From an uncultured Eubacteriales bacterium (GTDB taxonomy: Bacteria; Bacillota; Clostridia; Oscillospirales; CAG-382), in the NCBI GenBank assembly GCA_900548115.1, contig URJL01000017.1, positions 1 to 38,984 of the forward strand: a stretch of 38,984 bases of DNA, given 5' to 3'. Shown here piece by piece: positions 33,501-38,984 of this stretch. Numbering within the stretch: position 1 is the stretch's first letter; each line of letters opens with the position of its first letter. A program made the position numbers and the translations under genes. Under the pieces are notes generated by a model. The model saw nothing but the letters and a program-made list of their open reading frames with translations, ran no database searches and had not been told where the DNA came from.

Positions 33501-34401
33501 CACGAACGCCTTGTATCTTTACAGTGCGCACGGAAACCCGGGAAGCCGTTTTTCTTCCATCGAGATCGGCACGCAGTCGAACCTCTTTACCCCCGCGACG
33601 GGCAATCACGTCGATAATCTTCACTTCCTTTACGGCGGTTCGCACGGCGTCGGCGCGGGCGGAGGCTTCGCAAAATACGACGCAAACGGCAATTATACCG
33701 GCATTACCGGAACGAGCGATCTTACCGTGACGAACTGCGTTTTCGCCTGGATCGGCGGCTCGATCCTAAAGGGCTTCTCGGGCGGAAACACCACCGGTTA
33801 CGGTAACGCGATCGAAATTTACGGAAGCGTTGACGGCTATCGTGTCGAAAACAACTGGATCTATCAGATCTACGATACCGCCATAACGCATCAGACCTCG
33901 AGTACTTCGTGCGGCAATACGATGATGCAGAATATTCTTTATAAAAAGAATCTTTGCGAATACTGCCACTGGTCGATCGAATTTTACAACGCGCCGTGTA
34001 AAGGGGCACACTCGCGCATAACGCGCAATGTTTTGGTTGAGGAAAACATTATCCGTATGGGCGGCTACGGCTGGGGAAGCGAATTCCGCCGCACGGGCGC
34101 AACGCTTTATAACAGCTTCGGACTTTCGAACGTCCCCGAGGAAACGAGCAATTTCCTTGCAAAGAACAACATTTTCTTCCGTTCGCAGGGACCGATCTTC
34201 CGCCTGAATTCCAACGCAAGCGAACGAAACCTCACCTTTGACGGAAATCTTTATATCCAAGACTACGGAAAACAGCTCGCGTACTATTGCGGAAGCATCT
34301 ATTACTACAAAAACGAAGCGGAAGCACTTATTTCCGCCGAAAGCGAAGGCAGCATTATCGGCGAAACAAACTGTGCGGGCGTATACTACTATCTGCCCTA
34401 A
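27568..34401 (+). CDS. giant secreted multidomain protein with beta-helix domains
   Basis: The 2277-aa precursor has a signal peptide (MKKNLLCLTLAASLVLS, cleavage near residue 28). A carbohydrate-binding-like beta-sandwich spans about 60-215. Long Gly/Asn-rich beta-solenoid stretches follow. InlB-type (Listeria-Bacteroides) repeats occur near 700-770 and 1510-1580, each ending GGW or EGWY with FRAVW or YAKY. DUF1565-like starts (YVSDTVGDD, YVSQNGDDNAAG, YVSADGNDANDG) open beta-helix segments near 775, 1190 and 1828. The last 450 residues look like a right-handed parallel beta-helix of the polysaccharide lyase/hydrolase type. No LPXTG, SLH or transmembrane anchor is seen. A role in glycan binding or breakdown is inferred. 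AAAGGAG lies 7 nt before the start. Confidence 0.85.
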   Translation: MKKNLLCLTLAASLVLSANPALTVFADGEEPTVLSVSAGNTLPDKRALPLSLLLAAEDAKSAKIERTTFDFSDTVSIRRYTGEGASATIPENNVYSITSSVPTLYTDIYRYCEVVYYYDTADFSAEGKHFGFTLGFTQDADTKTKTPWSNATIYAEDELCANKWTSTVFDLSALASLSPSSFTDNTVYEHIRLRPFGDLTASALSENDVLYIKKVVFSKNDPRTLAETRAVRYYDSAAKAALGGDDYLFRDEWTVGDYETTRSYIKEDGKPLRNWRSTKNKLYKADRHLFCEHELTEDLYLYPDTAGETVCYVVVGDPPAELPADLIHTSFSTAFYAIGDEGGTIYVSGTAEFPNNIDPSAGHVTIRGLNGTSDRVFMNTSGSLVARDITFENITLKSQNADERWIESAAHITFGESCVIEKSEPYGNNNVITGLYIGRNDEYLCDGKLTLSSPTGVYTMIAPIGQYSAGGGYTVTGNFECEINAGTVVSAFGAVRNGCQASSYQTVDGDVFYRINGGNIKSLFTGSVLGGNVNGNVLFELYGGTYDAGSKLVFGNSSNYYAAKSSANNIAVIADGKSLSENATGSASLTISSQADFSSFPKNSAVLILNHAEYAQALPNVTASSLTGKYRVTGGTARPVYAPQKFGGALLGYEIVGDDPHLSPYIGSTLLHRNEYGVYTLPTGDSFYDITFKNALAGTFFSVSFDPNNGAGEMTSQSVEGNVGFTLPACGATNEGYVFGGWSRDGRIYRAGDTAYTDAECVFRAVWLDESEVFAVYVSDTVGDDTLAGIGYGAPVKTFEKALERAASYGVSRIILTDLVSTGLANLTFNGPLVVTAKDGSTQYDGGLINLVPLNIKTPVTFEYMAMGSKANSFVNTTDKEVVFGKGLTKAAGTGGVYAHFGSEYATSASVNVTVESPVFHSMYLGGAYRKTPGVGVSGDVFFTVGCDLSTLTVGFDGYTDNNSDGEIAGNLVLKMRNGTIGAISTTRLSSIGGAVYVIGTKSSIFPDRSILPESTGGSYLLRVDGGEVNPARASDGSMIAGTITAIGKNGENRVRVLAENGTEIVYPAGNIALAPGSYTFEFFESEKIISPAFEVAAPYIGMRAEEKSFSSSSYTAVARWYDGAKQAERFLAGTDYTLKLTLTPRACADTTDFSSVMLNGVETVPTQNDDGSFTATLAFPAESGTLKTSYVRYVSQNGDDNAAGTEAAPYKTLNKALTVLSAIGGTVFIRGTVDAGGTYPNKKPVYITGCGDSTAELTLAQYSGILLSADTTFDDLLFTVGASSHFNNREHLLTFGKGLSLEGDMIHAGAYSSGNSYRSVPQSHTVIDGSTSIGTLHAGGGYVTNRADGVEGDLSIEIERDTIVRAMNVGADHYLNNHTGVSLGGSLLVTVNGGTLRSVNASTCPIYPSESTTYQFIFNYGAAAPNTISEAAAPRDKRYTIFSGLGGRVDHALDENGKAIPGMFDVNPDPDHYALIRYGTYSIFSEGGRFRFPARTDVKISYVRSEYPLTEYALNLNGGSSSYGMLSIDAQGRIHFGAAPQKDGYAFEGWYRDEAFTELVCDGDLIGESCVLYAKYYAFSRSVDDHQFVVAGVQMRLPLESGVTQGLRFVMEINLSSLADIFAFSEKNGGYVMEASVTAEGDFASSDQKHAGWMMSHSANSDTGYGAAVLPTDKLAGRELLCDTDYVYRGKTYRSKTVPALRLFGQEGDIQRYTLCVTGITEDKYEYGYTVRPYLNYYSRSGSLVTIYGDEYSSNVFKTAVAALEGGEESARAEEYLRTRICGVIAEKNGIEFIPQSILNEVNVKTARYKQDVLNSENISTDGFSNVYYVSADGNDANDGKTPETAWQTINKVRNTSLSSGDAVLFRRGDMFRGKITGQRGVTYSAYGSGAKPIINGSQRNYADPNLWKETGIQNVYKLDGILDNVGIIAFDHDVTDIGNYDEIVGKRRISGVDYYGKMFFNQNQLNGDLQFYSDLNTNALYLYSAHGNPGSRFSSIEIGTQSNLFTPATGNHVDNLHFLYGGSHGVGAGGGFAKYDANGNYTGITGTSDLTVTNCVFAWIGGSILKGFSGGNTTGYGNAIEIYGSVDGYRVENNWIYQIYDTAITHQTSSTSCGNTMMQNILYKKNLCEYCHWSIEFYNAPCKGAHSRITRNVLVEENIIRMGGYGWGSEFRRTGATLYNSFGLSNVPEETSNFLAKNNIFFRSQGPIFRLNSNASERNLTFDGNLYIQDYGKQLAYYCGSIYYYKNEAEALISAESEGSIIGETNCAGVYYYLP

Positions 34402-34690
34402 CGCGCCTGGCGGCGCCGCTGCGCGGAGCAGTTGCCGTGAAGTTGCATTCCGCCGGTCGGAATGCAACTTCACACCTACGGTGAGTGTTCCCGCGAAATG
34501 CGAATTTCAGTGGTCGAAATTCGATTTCGCACCTACGGTGAGTGTTCCCGCAAAATGCGAATTTCAGTGGTCGAAATTCGATTTCGCACCTACGGTGAGT
34601 GTTGCCGCGCCTACGGCGAGTTTTACCGCAAAATAGGATTCTGATCATCAGAATCCTATTTTGCCGCAACGCCCCGCGCAGCGGCGGGGA
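34402..34690 (+). repeat. dispersed structured repeat, copy E4: array of four palindromes
   Basis: Directly after the stop codon comes GGCGGCGCCGC..CAGTTGCC and a palindrome at 34437-34473 (16-bp arms, centre CCGGT). Palindromes at 34493-34530 and 34550-34587 (nearly identical to each other, each with one bulge) and 34628-34664 (perfect 17-bp arms, centre TCA) follow. The joining sequence CACCTACGGTGAGTGTT is repeated. The end, CCCCGCGCAGCGGCGGGG, abuts the AraC-gene ribosome binding site. No ORF is supported. Confidence 0.9.
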
Positions 34691-34699
34691 AGGAGAAAA

Positions 34700-35581
34700 A
34701 TGAAATACGGGTATTTGTGCGAAAAAGACGTGGCGGGAAAGCCGCGCATCACACTTTATCATTCGACGGTCTGTGCATTCCGACGGCCGTTTTTGCCCCA
34801 TCATCACACCGAATGCGAGCTTGCGCTCATCGGGTCGGGGACGGGGGTCTACACAGTCAAAAACCGTTCCTTTTCTTTCGCCGCGGGCGATATTTTTCTT
34901 TTTCGCGGGGACGAGCTTCACTGTATCACTGAGGTCTGCGCGGACGAAAAATTCGACGTGACGAATATCCATTTCGAGCCGAGCTTTGTCTGGTCCGGCG
35001 AGGGGTTGGGCAGTCCGTCGCTTTGGCGGCTTTTTTGCGACCGTTCGCCGCGTTTTGAAAATCGGATCGAGCGGAACAATCCGCAAACGGCGAAAATCGC
35101 CGAAAAAATCCGACGAATCGAGGAAGAACTGCAGGAGCAAAAATTCGAATACGGGCTGTGCGTGCGCAATCTGCTCTCGGATATTTTGCTCACGCTTTGC
35201 CGCGATTACGGTTACATCGACCTTACGCACGACCGCGCACCGTCTTTGCCCGATCGAAATTTATGCCGTGTGACCGATTATATCGAAGAACATCTTTCCG
35301 AAAAAATAACGCTTGCTTCTCTTGCCTCGGTCTGCGGCATGAACCGCACTTATTTTTGCGGCGTTTTCAGGCGATTTTACGGCGTTTCGCCTTTTGAATA
35401 CATCACCGTGAAGCGGGTCGAACGCGCGCAGGAGCTTATGCGCACGACCGATCGCACCCGCGCCGACATCGCGGGTGAATGCGGTTTTTCGAGCCTTTCG
35501 AATTTTTACCGCGCCCTGTCGATGATCTCGGGCAAACGTGCGCATGATGAAAATAATGCCGCAAAAGAAGACAAGCCCTGA
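34700..35581 (+). CDS. AraC-family transcriptional regulator
   Basis: The 293-aa regulator has an N-terminal cupin-type ligand-binding domain (about 20-95; PFLPHHHTECELALI, FSFAAGDIFLFRGDELH). The C-terminal AraC DNA-binding domain has two helix-turn-helix motifs (about 190-285; ITLASLASVCGMNRTYFCGVF and ADIAGECGFSSLSNFYRAL). Such proteins usually sense sugars or related compounds and activate nearby genes. The upstream beta-helix protein gene is a candidate target, but this is inference. GAAGGAG lies 5 nt before the ATG. No own promoter or terminator could be fixed. Confidence 0.92.
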   Translation: MKYGYLCEKDVAGKPRITLYHSTVCAFRRPFLPHHHTECELALIGSGTGVYTVKNRSFSFAAGDIFLFRGDELHCITEVCADEKFDVTNIHFEPSFVWSGEGLGSPSLWRLFCDRSPRFENRIERNNPQTAKIAEKIRRIEEELQEQKFEYGLCVRNLLSDILLTLCRDYGYIDLTHDRAPSLPDRNLCRVTDYIEEHLSEKITLASLASVCGMNRTYFCGVFRRFYGVSPFEYITVKRVERAQELMRTTDRTRADIAGECGFSSLSNFYRALSMISGKRAHDENNAAKEDKP

Positions 35582-35611
35582 TTTTCACCACATCGTACTT
35601 TCTTTCTTCGA

Positions 35612-35640
35612 TTGACAATTGCGCCGTTCGGGAGTATAAT
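35612..35640 (+). promoter_or_regulatory. perfect consensus promoter ahead of repeat E5
   Basis: TTGACA (35612-35617), exactly 17 bp, TATAAT (35635-35640). The start point would be near 35647, at the beginning of the repeat, and the next gene start is 600 bp away. It drives either yycH-yycI through the repeat or a noncoding transcript. Confidence 0.85.
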
Positions 35641-35652
35641 AAATTAAGAATC

Positions 35653-36220
35653 GCGCCTACGGCAAGTATTGCCGTGAAATTGAATTCAGATGGTCAGAAT
35701 TCAATTTCACATTACCCTTGCCATGTCGGCGAAATTTTGCCCTACCCATGTTATGTTGACATGGAATTTCGATGCGTAATGAAAGGTGGCACGAAGTGCC
35801 GAAAGTGCCACATCACTTTGTGATGTGGGAGAAATTTTGCCTGCGGCAAAATATTCCCGTGCGCCCGTGCCAAGGGCATGGGCGAATGCGCAGTAACGAT
35901 TTTTGCTGACATAACCTCGAGCGTACGTTTTCACCACACAACATAAAATTCTGCCTCACCGAACTTTGTCTTTGAGGCTCCGCCTACTGCGCAGGCGGCA
36001 CCTCATCCACCGCTTACGCGGTCCCCCTTCCCCTCGCAACACTGTGATCTTCGATCAAGTGCGGAAGGCTCTGTTACGCATCAAAATTTTATGTAAACAT
36101 AACACGGTTAAGTCAAATTATCACCGACATAACAAAGGTAGGGTGAAGTTGAATTCCGACCATCGGAATTCAACTTCACGGCAACCGCTCCCCGCAGGGG
36201 CGGCAATGCTCCCCGCAGGG
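35653..36220. repeat. dispersed structured repeat, copy E5, two halves in inverted orientation
   Basis: The left half begins with CGCCTACGGCAAGTATTGCC and a palindrome at 35674-35710. ATGTCGGCGAAATTTTG, TTATGTTGACATGG, hairpins GGCAC-GAA-GTGCC, CCACATCAC-TTT-GTGATGTGG and ATTTTGCC-TGC-GGCAAAAT (35834-35852) follow. The right half read in reverse has the same opening: palindrome 36179-36143 (perfect), TTATGTCGGTGATAATTTG, TTATGTTTACATAA and TTTTGATGCG. The two ends thus form an inverted repeat of about 110 bp. It fills most of the 660-bp gap between araC and yycH; no ORF is supported. Confidence 0.85.
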
Positions 36221-36243
36221 GGGGAAAGGAGGCGTTTGTTGCA

Positions 36244-37791
36244 ATGGCTGCAATGTCAAAGGATACAAAGAAAAAACGGACACGGGAAAAGCTTGCCGCT
36301 TATTGCGAGCTTACGCTTCTGTTTTTACTGACGGCGGCGCTGATCGTGATGTTCACGCAATACTGCCTGTTAAAAAACCGCGGGCATTACGGCGGACTTC
36401 CTCTTTTGGACGCCATGCACAGCAATTTTTCGGATTATTCCGACGCGGTAGGCGAAAAAAAGACTTCTTTTTTAACGCCGTCGTTTATCGGCGTTTTGTC
36501 CGACGGAAAAAAGGTCGCGCCGAAGGATTTTGAAACGCGCGAAGAGCTTGTGCGTGACAGCCGCCCGTTTATTTTGGCGCTTTTCGGCGGCAACGCCTTT
36601 TCCTCCCGCCCCGAATTTTCCTCCGACGCGGCAAAGGAAGCGTATCTTGAGCGTGAGCTGTACGGAAACGCAAACGCCGTTTATATCACGTTTCCCGACG
36701 AAATTCCCGCGGCGGCGATCTATCCCTTGCTTACGGGAAAATCCTTCGGTGAAGAAAAGGAAGCCTACGGGGTTCGGGAATTGTTTATTTTCTGCGGCGA
36801 CGGAGGGGCGGTCGGCGGAGCGGCGCTCGATCGCGACGGCGAGCTCACGGTGCTTACGGTATCCGACCGCACGACGCTTTCCTTTGACACCTTTTCCGCT
36901 TATCTCGGAAAAGAAGGGATGACCGAATTTTCCTTTGCCCGCCTCGAAAACACCGTGCGGCGGTATGCCGTTTTGAACAGCTCGGTAACGACGCCGAATC
37001 TTGCCGCATATAATGCAAGCGGAGACTTTCTTACACAAGGCTCCGGCGATGTCGAAACGATTCTCGGAAGCTTCGGCTTCAACGTCAACAGCACGCGCTT
37101 TTTTGTAACGCGCAATTCGTATATCACCTACGTCGAGGATTCGGGCGAACTGCGCATTTCTTCGGAGGGCAATATCACCTATACCGGCATTTCGGGCGGG
37201 GGCATTCCCGTTTCGACGCTTTGCGCACGCCAAACGGCGACGGGAAGCTTTTCGGATAAAGTCTGCGCCGCGTATACCGTGTTGCAAAGCCTGAATCCCA
37301 CCCAATACGGTGGCTGTGCCGATTTTTGCATGACTTCGGCTTCTTATAAAGACGGAAAACTGACTCTGAATTTTTCTTATGTGACAAACGGCGTTTCGAT
37401 CGACGACGTACGGGACGCGGCAAGCTTTACGTTCGGTGAGAACGCGCTTTTGTCGGCAACGGTCTCCTGCCGCACGTTTATGTTGCTCGAAAGCACCTTC
37501 GGCGATATTCCGGGACGGCTTTTGTTCGCCGTGACCGCAGCGGAACAAAGCGAAGCGGACGGCATACCGATCGCCTTTTCGCCCGTTTATACAAGAGACG
37601 AACCCGAAGCGGCGTATACGGCGCGTTATGCGTTCCTTTTTGCACAGGGCGCGGACACCGTAAACCGCGACGAAAACGGGAACAAAAACGAAAGCACGGA
37701 CGGCATAAATACGGGCGACGCGGAAAATACGGAAAACGCCGCGAGTGCGGTAAGCGCGGCGAACGGACGAAACGGAGGGAACGGCGCATGA
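36244..37791 (+). CDS. YycH-like membrane-anchored protein
   Basis: The 515-aa protein has one N-terminal membrane segment (about 20-42; ELTLLFLLTAALIVMF) and a large extracytoplasmic beta-rich region. It ends with a low-complexity Asn/Glu/Ala-rich tail. In Bacillus, YycH and YycI form a membrane complex controlling the essential WalK sensor kinase. The assignment rests on topology, size and overlap with a better YycI match (ATGA at 37788-37791) and is moderate. ATG 36244 is 11 nt after AAAGGAGG. WalR and WalK are not upstream; an AraC gene is. Confidence 0.55.
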   Translation: MAAMSKDTKKKRTREKLAAYCELTLLFLLTAALIVMFTQYCLLKNRGHYGGLPLLDAMHSNFSDYSDAVGEKKTSFLTPSFIGVLSDGKKVAPKDFETREELVRDSRPFILALFGGNAFSSRPEFSSDAAKEAYLERELYGNANAVYITFPDEIPAAAIYPLLTGKSFGEEKEAYGVRELFIFCGDGGAVGGAALDRDGELTVLTVSDRTTLSFDTFSAYLGKEGMTEFSFARLENTVRRYAVLNSSVTTPNLAAYNASGDFLTQGSGDVETILGSFGFNVNSTRFFVTRNSYITYVEDSGELRISSEGNITYTGISGGGIPVSTLCARQTATGSFSDKVCAAYTVLQSLNPTQYGGCADFCMTSASYKDGKLTLNFSYVTNGVSIDDVRDAASFTFGENALLSATVSCRTFMLLESTFGDIPGRLLFAVTAAEQSEADGIPIAFSPVYTRDEPEAAYTARYAFLFAQGADTVNRDENGNKNESTDGINTGDAENTENAASAVSAANGRNGGNGA

Positions 37792-38759
37792 ATTGGCATT
37801 CGACAAGTCGTGTTTTGATCGTCATCCTTCTTTTGATCGATCTTATCGTCGGCGGCGCGCTTTATCGTGAGGCGCGTTCCGCGTCGCATCTTCCGAACGA
37901 TATGACGGCGGAGGCACTGCAAAACCTTGCGGCAAAAGATATCACCTTTGCCGCAAAACCCGATACGCGCATTTATACTGTCCCGATCTATACCTATTCG
38001 ACACAAAACGGTTATGCCGACGCCATGCGTGAAAATGCGCAGGATACGTATCCGTCGCTTTTGTCGGCGATCTCGTATCTCGTCGGAAAAAATCTCTCTT
38101 TTGTCGAAGAAAACGGAAAATATTTCGATACGCCCGACGGACTTTCGCTGTCGATCGGCGACGGAAACGATTCCGCCCTCGCCGCGGCGGTGATATCGGG
38201 CACGACGCATTTTGAATTTGTGCGCGCGGAGCTTTCCGAAAATCCTCTTGAAGATCTTTCGGATTCCGATTTTCCTGCCGAAGCCGAAGCGGTCCCGTCC
38301 TCGGTTCGAAAAGCGTTGTCGGGATTTTTCGGTGCGGTGTACGGCGATGCGGTGTCGTATTCCGTGCGGTCACACGTCGAAAAAGACGATTTTCATTTTG
38401 TACGCTGTGATATTACGGTTCGGGATTATGCTGTCTGCGGGATGGAATTGTATGCCGCGGTGCGAAACGGCAGGATCGACGCGCTGAACGGGGATCTCTT
38501 TTTCTCTCCTCCTGCCGCCGCATATAACGCCTCCTTACTTGACGCGATCAATATTTTGTATTCGCTCGAACCGGCCCAAGGCGCTTCCGCCGAGGTGCTT
38601 TCCGAAACGCTTTATTATTCGTTCTACCGCTACGACGCGTCGGAGCATTATCTCATCCCCGCATGGGAGATCGTCTATCGCGCGGGAGACGGAACCGAAA
38701 AAACCGTTCTCCTCAATGCCCTGACCGGCGCGCCTGCGGCGGGCGTTGCCGTGAATTGA
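37788..38759 (+). CDS. YycI-like membrane-anchored protein
   Basis: The 323-aa protein opens MNWHSTSRVLIVILLLIDLIV, the short cytoplasmic start and single membrane anchor typical of YycI. The typical following region (LPNDMTAEALQNLAAKDITFA) comes next and then an extracytoplasmic domain. It probably works with the upstream YycH-like protein on a WalK-type kinase located elsewhere. Its start codon overlaps the upstream stop. Its last codons (GTTGCCGTGAATTGA) coincide with the conserved entry and first arm of repeat copy E6, so the present C-terminus appears to be formed by the repeat. Confidence 0.62.
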   Translation: MNWHSTSRVLIVILLLIDLIVGGALYREARSASHLPNDMTAEALQNLAAKDITFAAKPDTRIYTVPIYTYSTQNGYADAMRENAQDTYPSLLSAISYLVGKNLSFVEENGKYFDTPDGLSLSIGDGNDSALAAAVISGTTHFEFVRAELSENPLEDLSDSDFPAEAEAVPSSVRKALSGFFGAVYGDAVSYSVRSHVEKDDFHFVRCDITVRDYAVCGMELYAAVRNGRIDALNGDLFFSPPAAAYNASLLDAINILYSLEPAQGASAEVLSETLYYSFYRYDASEHYLIPAWEIVYRAGDGTEKTVLLNALTGAPAAGVAVN

Positions 38760-38984
38760 GATTCCGACCGGCGGAATCTCAATTCACACTGCCTTTGTTG
38801 TTATGTTGACATAATATTTTGATGCGCAACAGAGCCTTCCCCTTGAGGGGAAGGGGGACCGCGTCGGCGGTGGATGTAACACATCGCTACGCGAAGTAAC
38901 ACATCGCTCCGCGAAGTGTGGCAAATTTCATCTGCGATGAAATGTTGCCGTGCGCCCGCGAAGCGGGCGAGCTGTGATAACAAG
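38751..38984 (+). repeat. dispersed structured repeat, copy E6 (cut by window end)
   Basis: The palindrome at 38751-38787 (16 of 17 arm pairs, centre CCG) contains the yycI stop codon. It is followed by TTATGTTGACATAA, TTTTGATGCGC, CCTTCCCC..GGGGAAGG (38835-38854), ACCGC-GTCG-GCGGT and two copies of GTAACACATCGCT. Hairpins ATTTCATC-TGC-GATGAAAT (38925-38943) and GCCCGC-GAA-GCGGGC (38954-38968) complete it. Order and flanks match copies E3 and E5. Confidence 0.88.

Noticed and set aside
35653..36220. insertion sequence with transposase
   Set aside because: The inverted halves suggest a mobile element, but no transposase frame or target duplication is visible. At most it would be non-autonomous.

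Overview
The window looks like a chromosomal segment of a Bacillota (Firmicutes) genome of class Clostridia, moderately GC-rich. The evidence is a CIRCE-controlled hrcA-grpE-dnaK-dnaJ cluster, WhiA, a YycH/YycI-like pair, a CsoR repressor, SLH-domain proteins, sigma-A-type promoters with 17-bp spacers, and strong AGGAG ribosome binding sites. The closest family cannot be fixed from sequence alone.

Layout. 1-2400: csoR (minus) with two operators in its own core promoter. Divergent from it runs a small Cys-rich protein, a KDPG aldolase-VOC fusion and a Cys-cluster protein. 2568-2681: tRNA-Gln(CUG) and its terminator. 2830-8196: heat-shock operon hrcA-grpE-dnaK-dnaJ (minus) behind CIRCE, with a structured repeat inserted between dnaK and dnaJ. 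8400-10715: an acidic repeat lipoprotein, a structured noncoding stretch, a cupin protein and an iron-type alcohol dehydrogenase. 10810-16308: murB-whiA-dnaE. 16447-17607: a PrsA-like foldase lipoprotein (minus). 17743-22705: an apparent operon (minus) of one promoter, a 25-codon leader ORF, a terminator/antiterminator pair, an unknown 106-aa protein and three secreted SLH proteins. 22791-27305: a second attenuation-type operon (minus) with a leucine-rich leader peptide, an isopropylmalate-synthase-like protein lacking its catalytic histidines, a nine-unit hairpin array, and a TIM-barrel/acyl-CoA-synthetase fusion. 27436-34401: a 2277-aa secreted beta-helix protein. 34700-35581: an AraC-family regulator. 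36244-38759: a YycH/YycI-like pair.

The most unusual content is noncoding. At least six copies or fragments of one structured repeat family lie between genes (1-69, 2401-2470, 4150-4438, 34402-34690, 35653-36220, 38751-end). Each full end carries a 35-38-bp palindrome with near-constant centre and constant flanks, but the arm sequence differs from copy to copy while staying self-complementary. Inner hairpins behave the same way. Most copies follow a stop codon in the same orientation, and one supplies the stop codon of yycI. The separate array at 25298-25505 follows the same rule: constant linker, variable but complementary arms. I regard this as the best candidate for an undescribed system in the window.

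The two attenuator-controlled operons are the second point of interest: one for a degenerate LeuA-like protein plus a ligase fusion, the other for a cell-surface SLH gene set that has recently undergone gene conversion.
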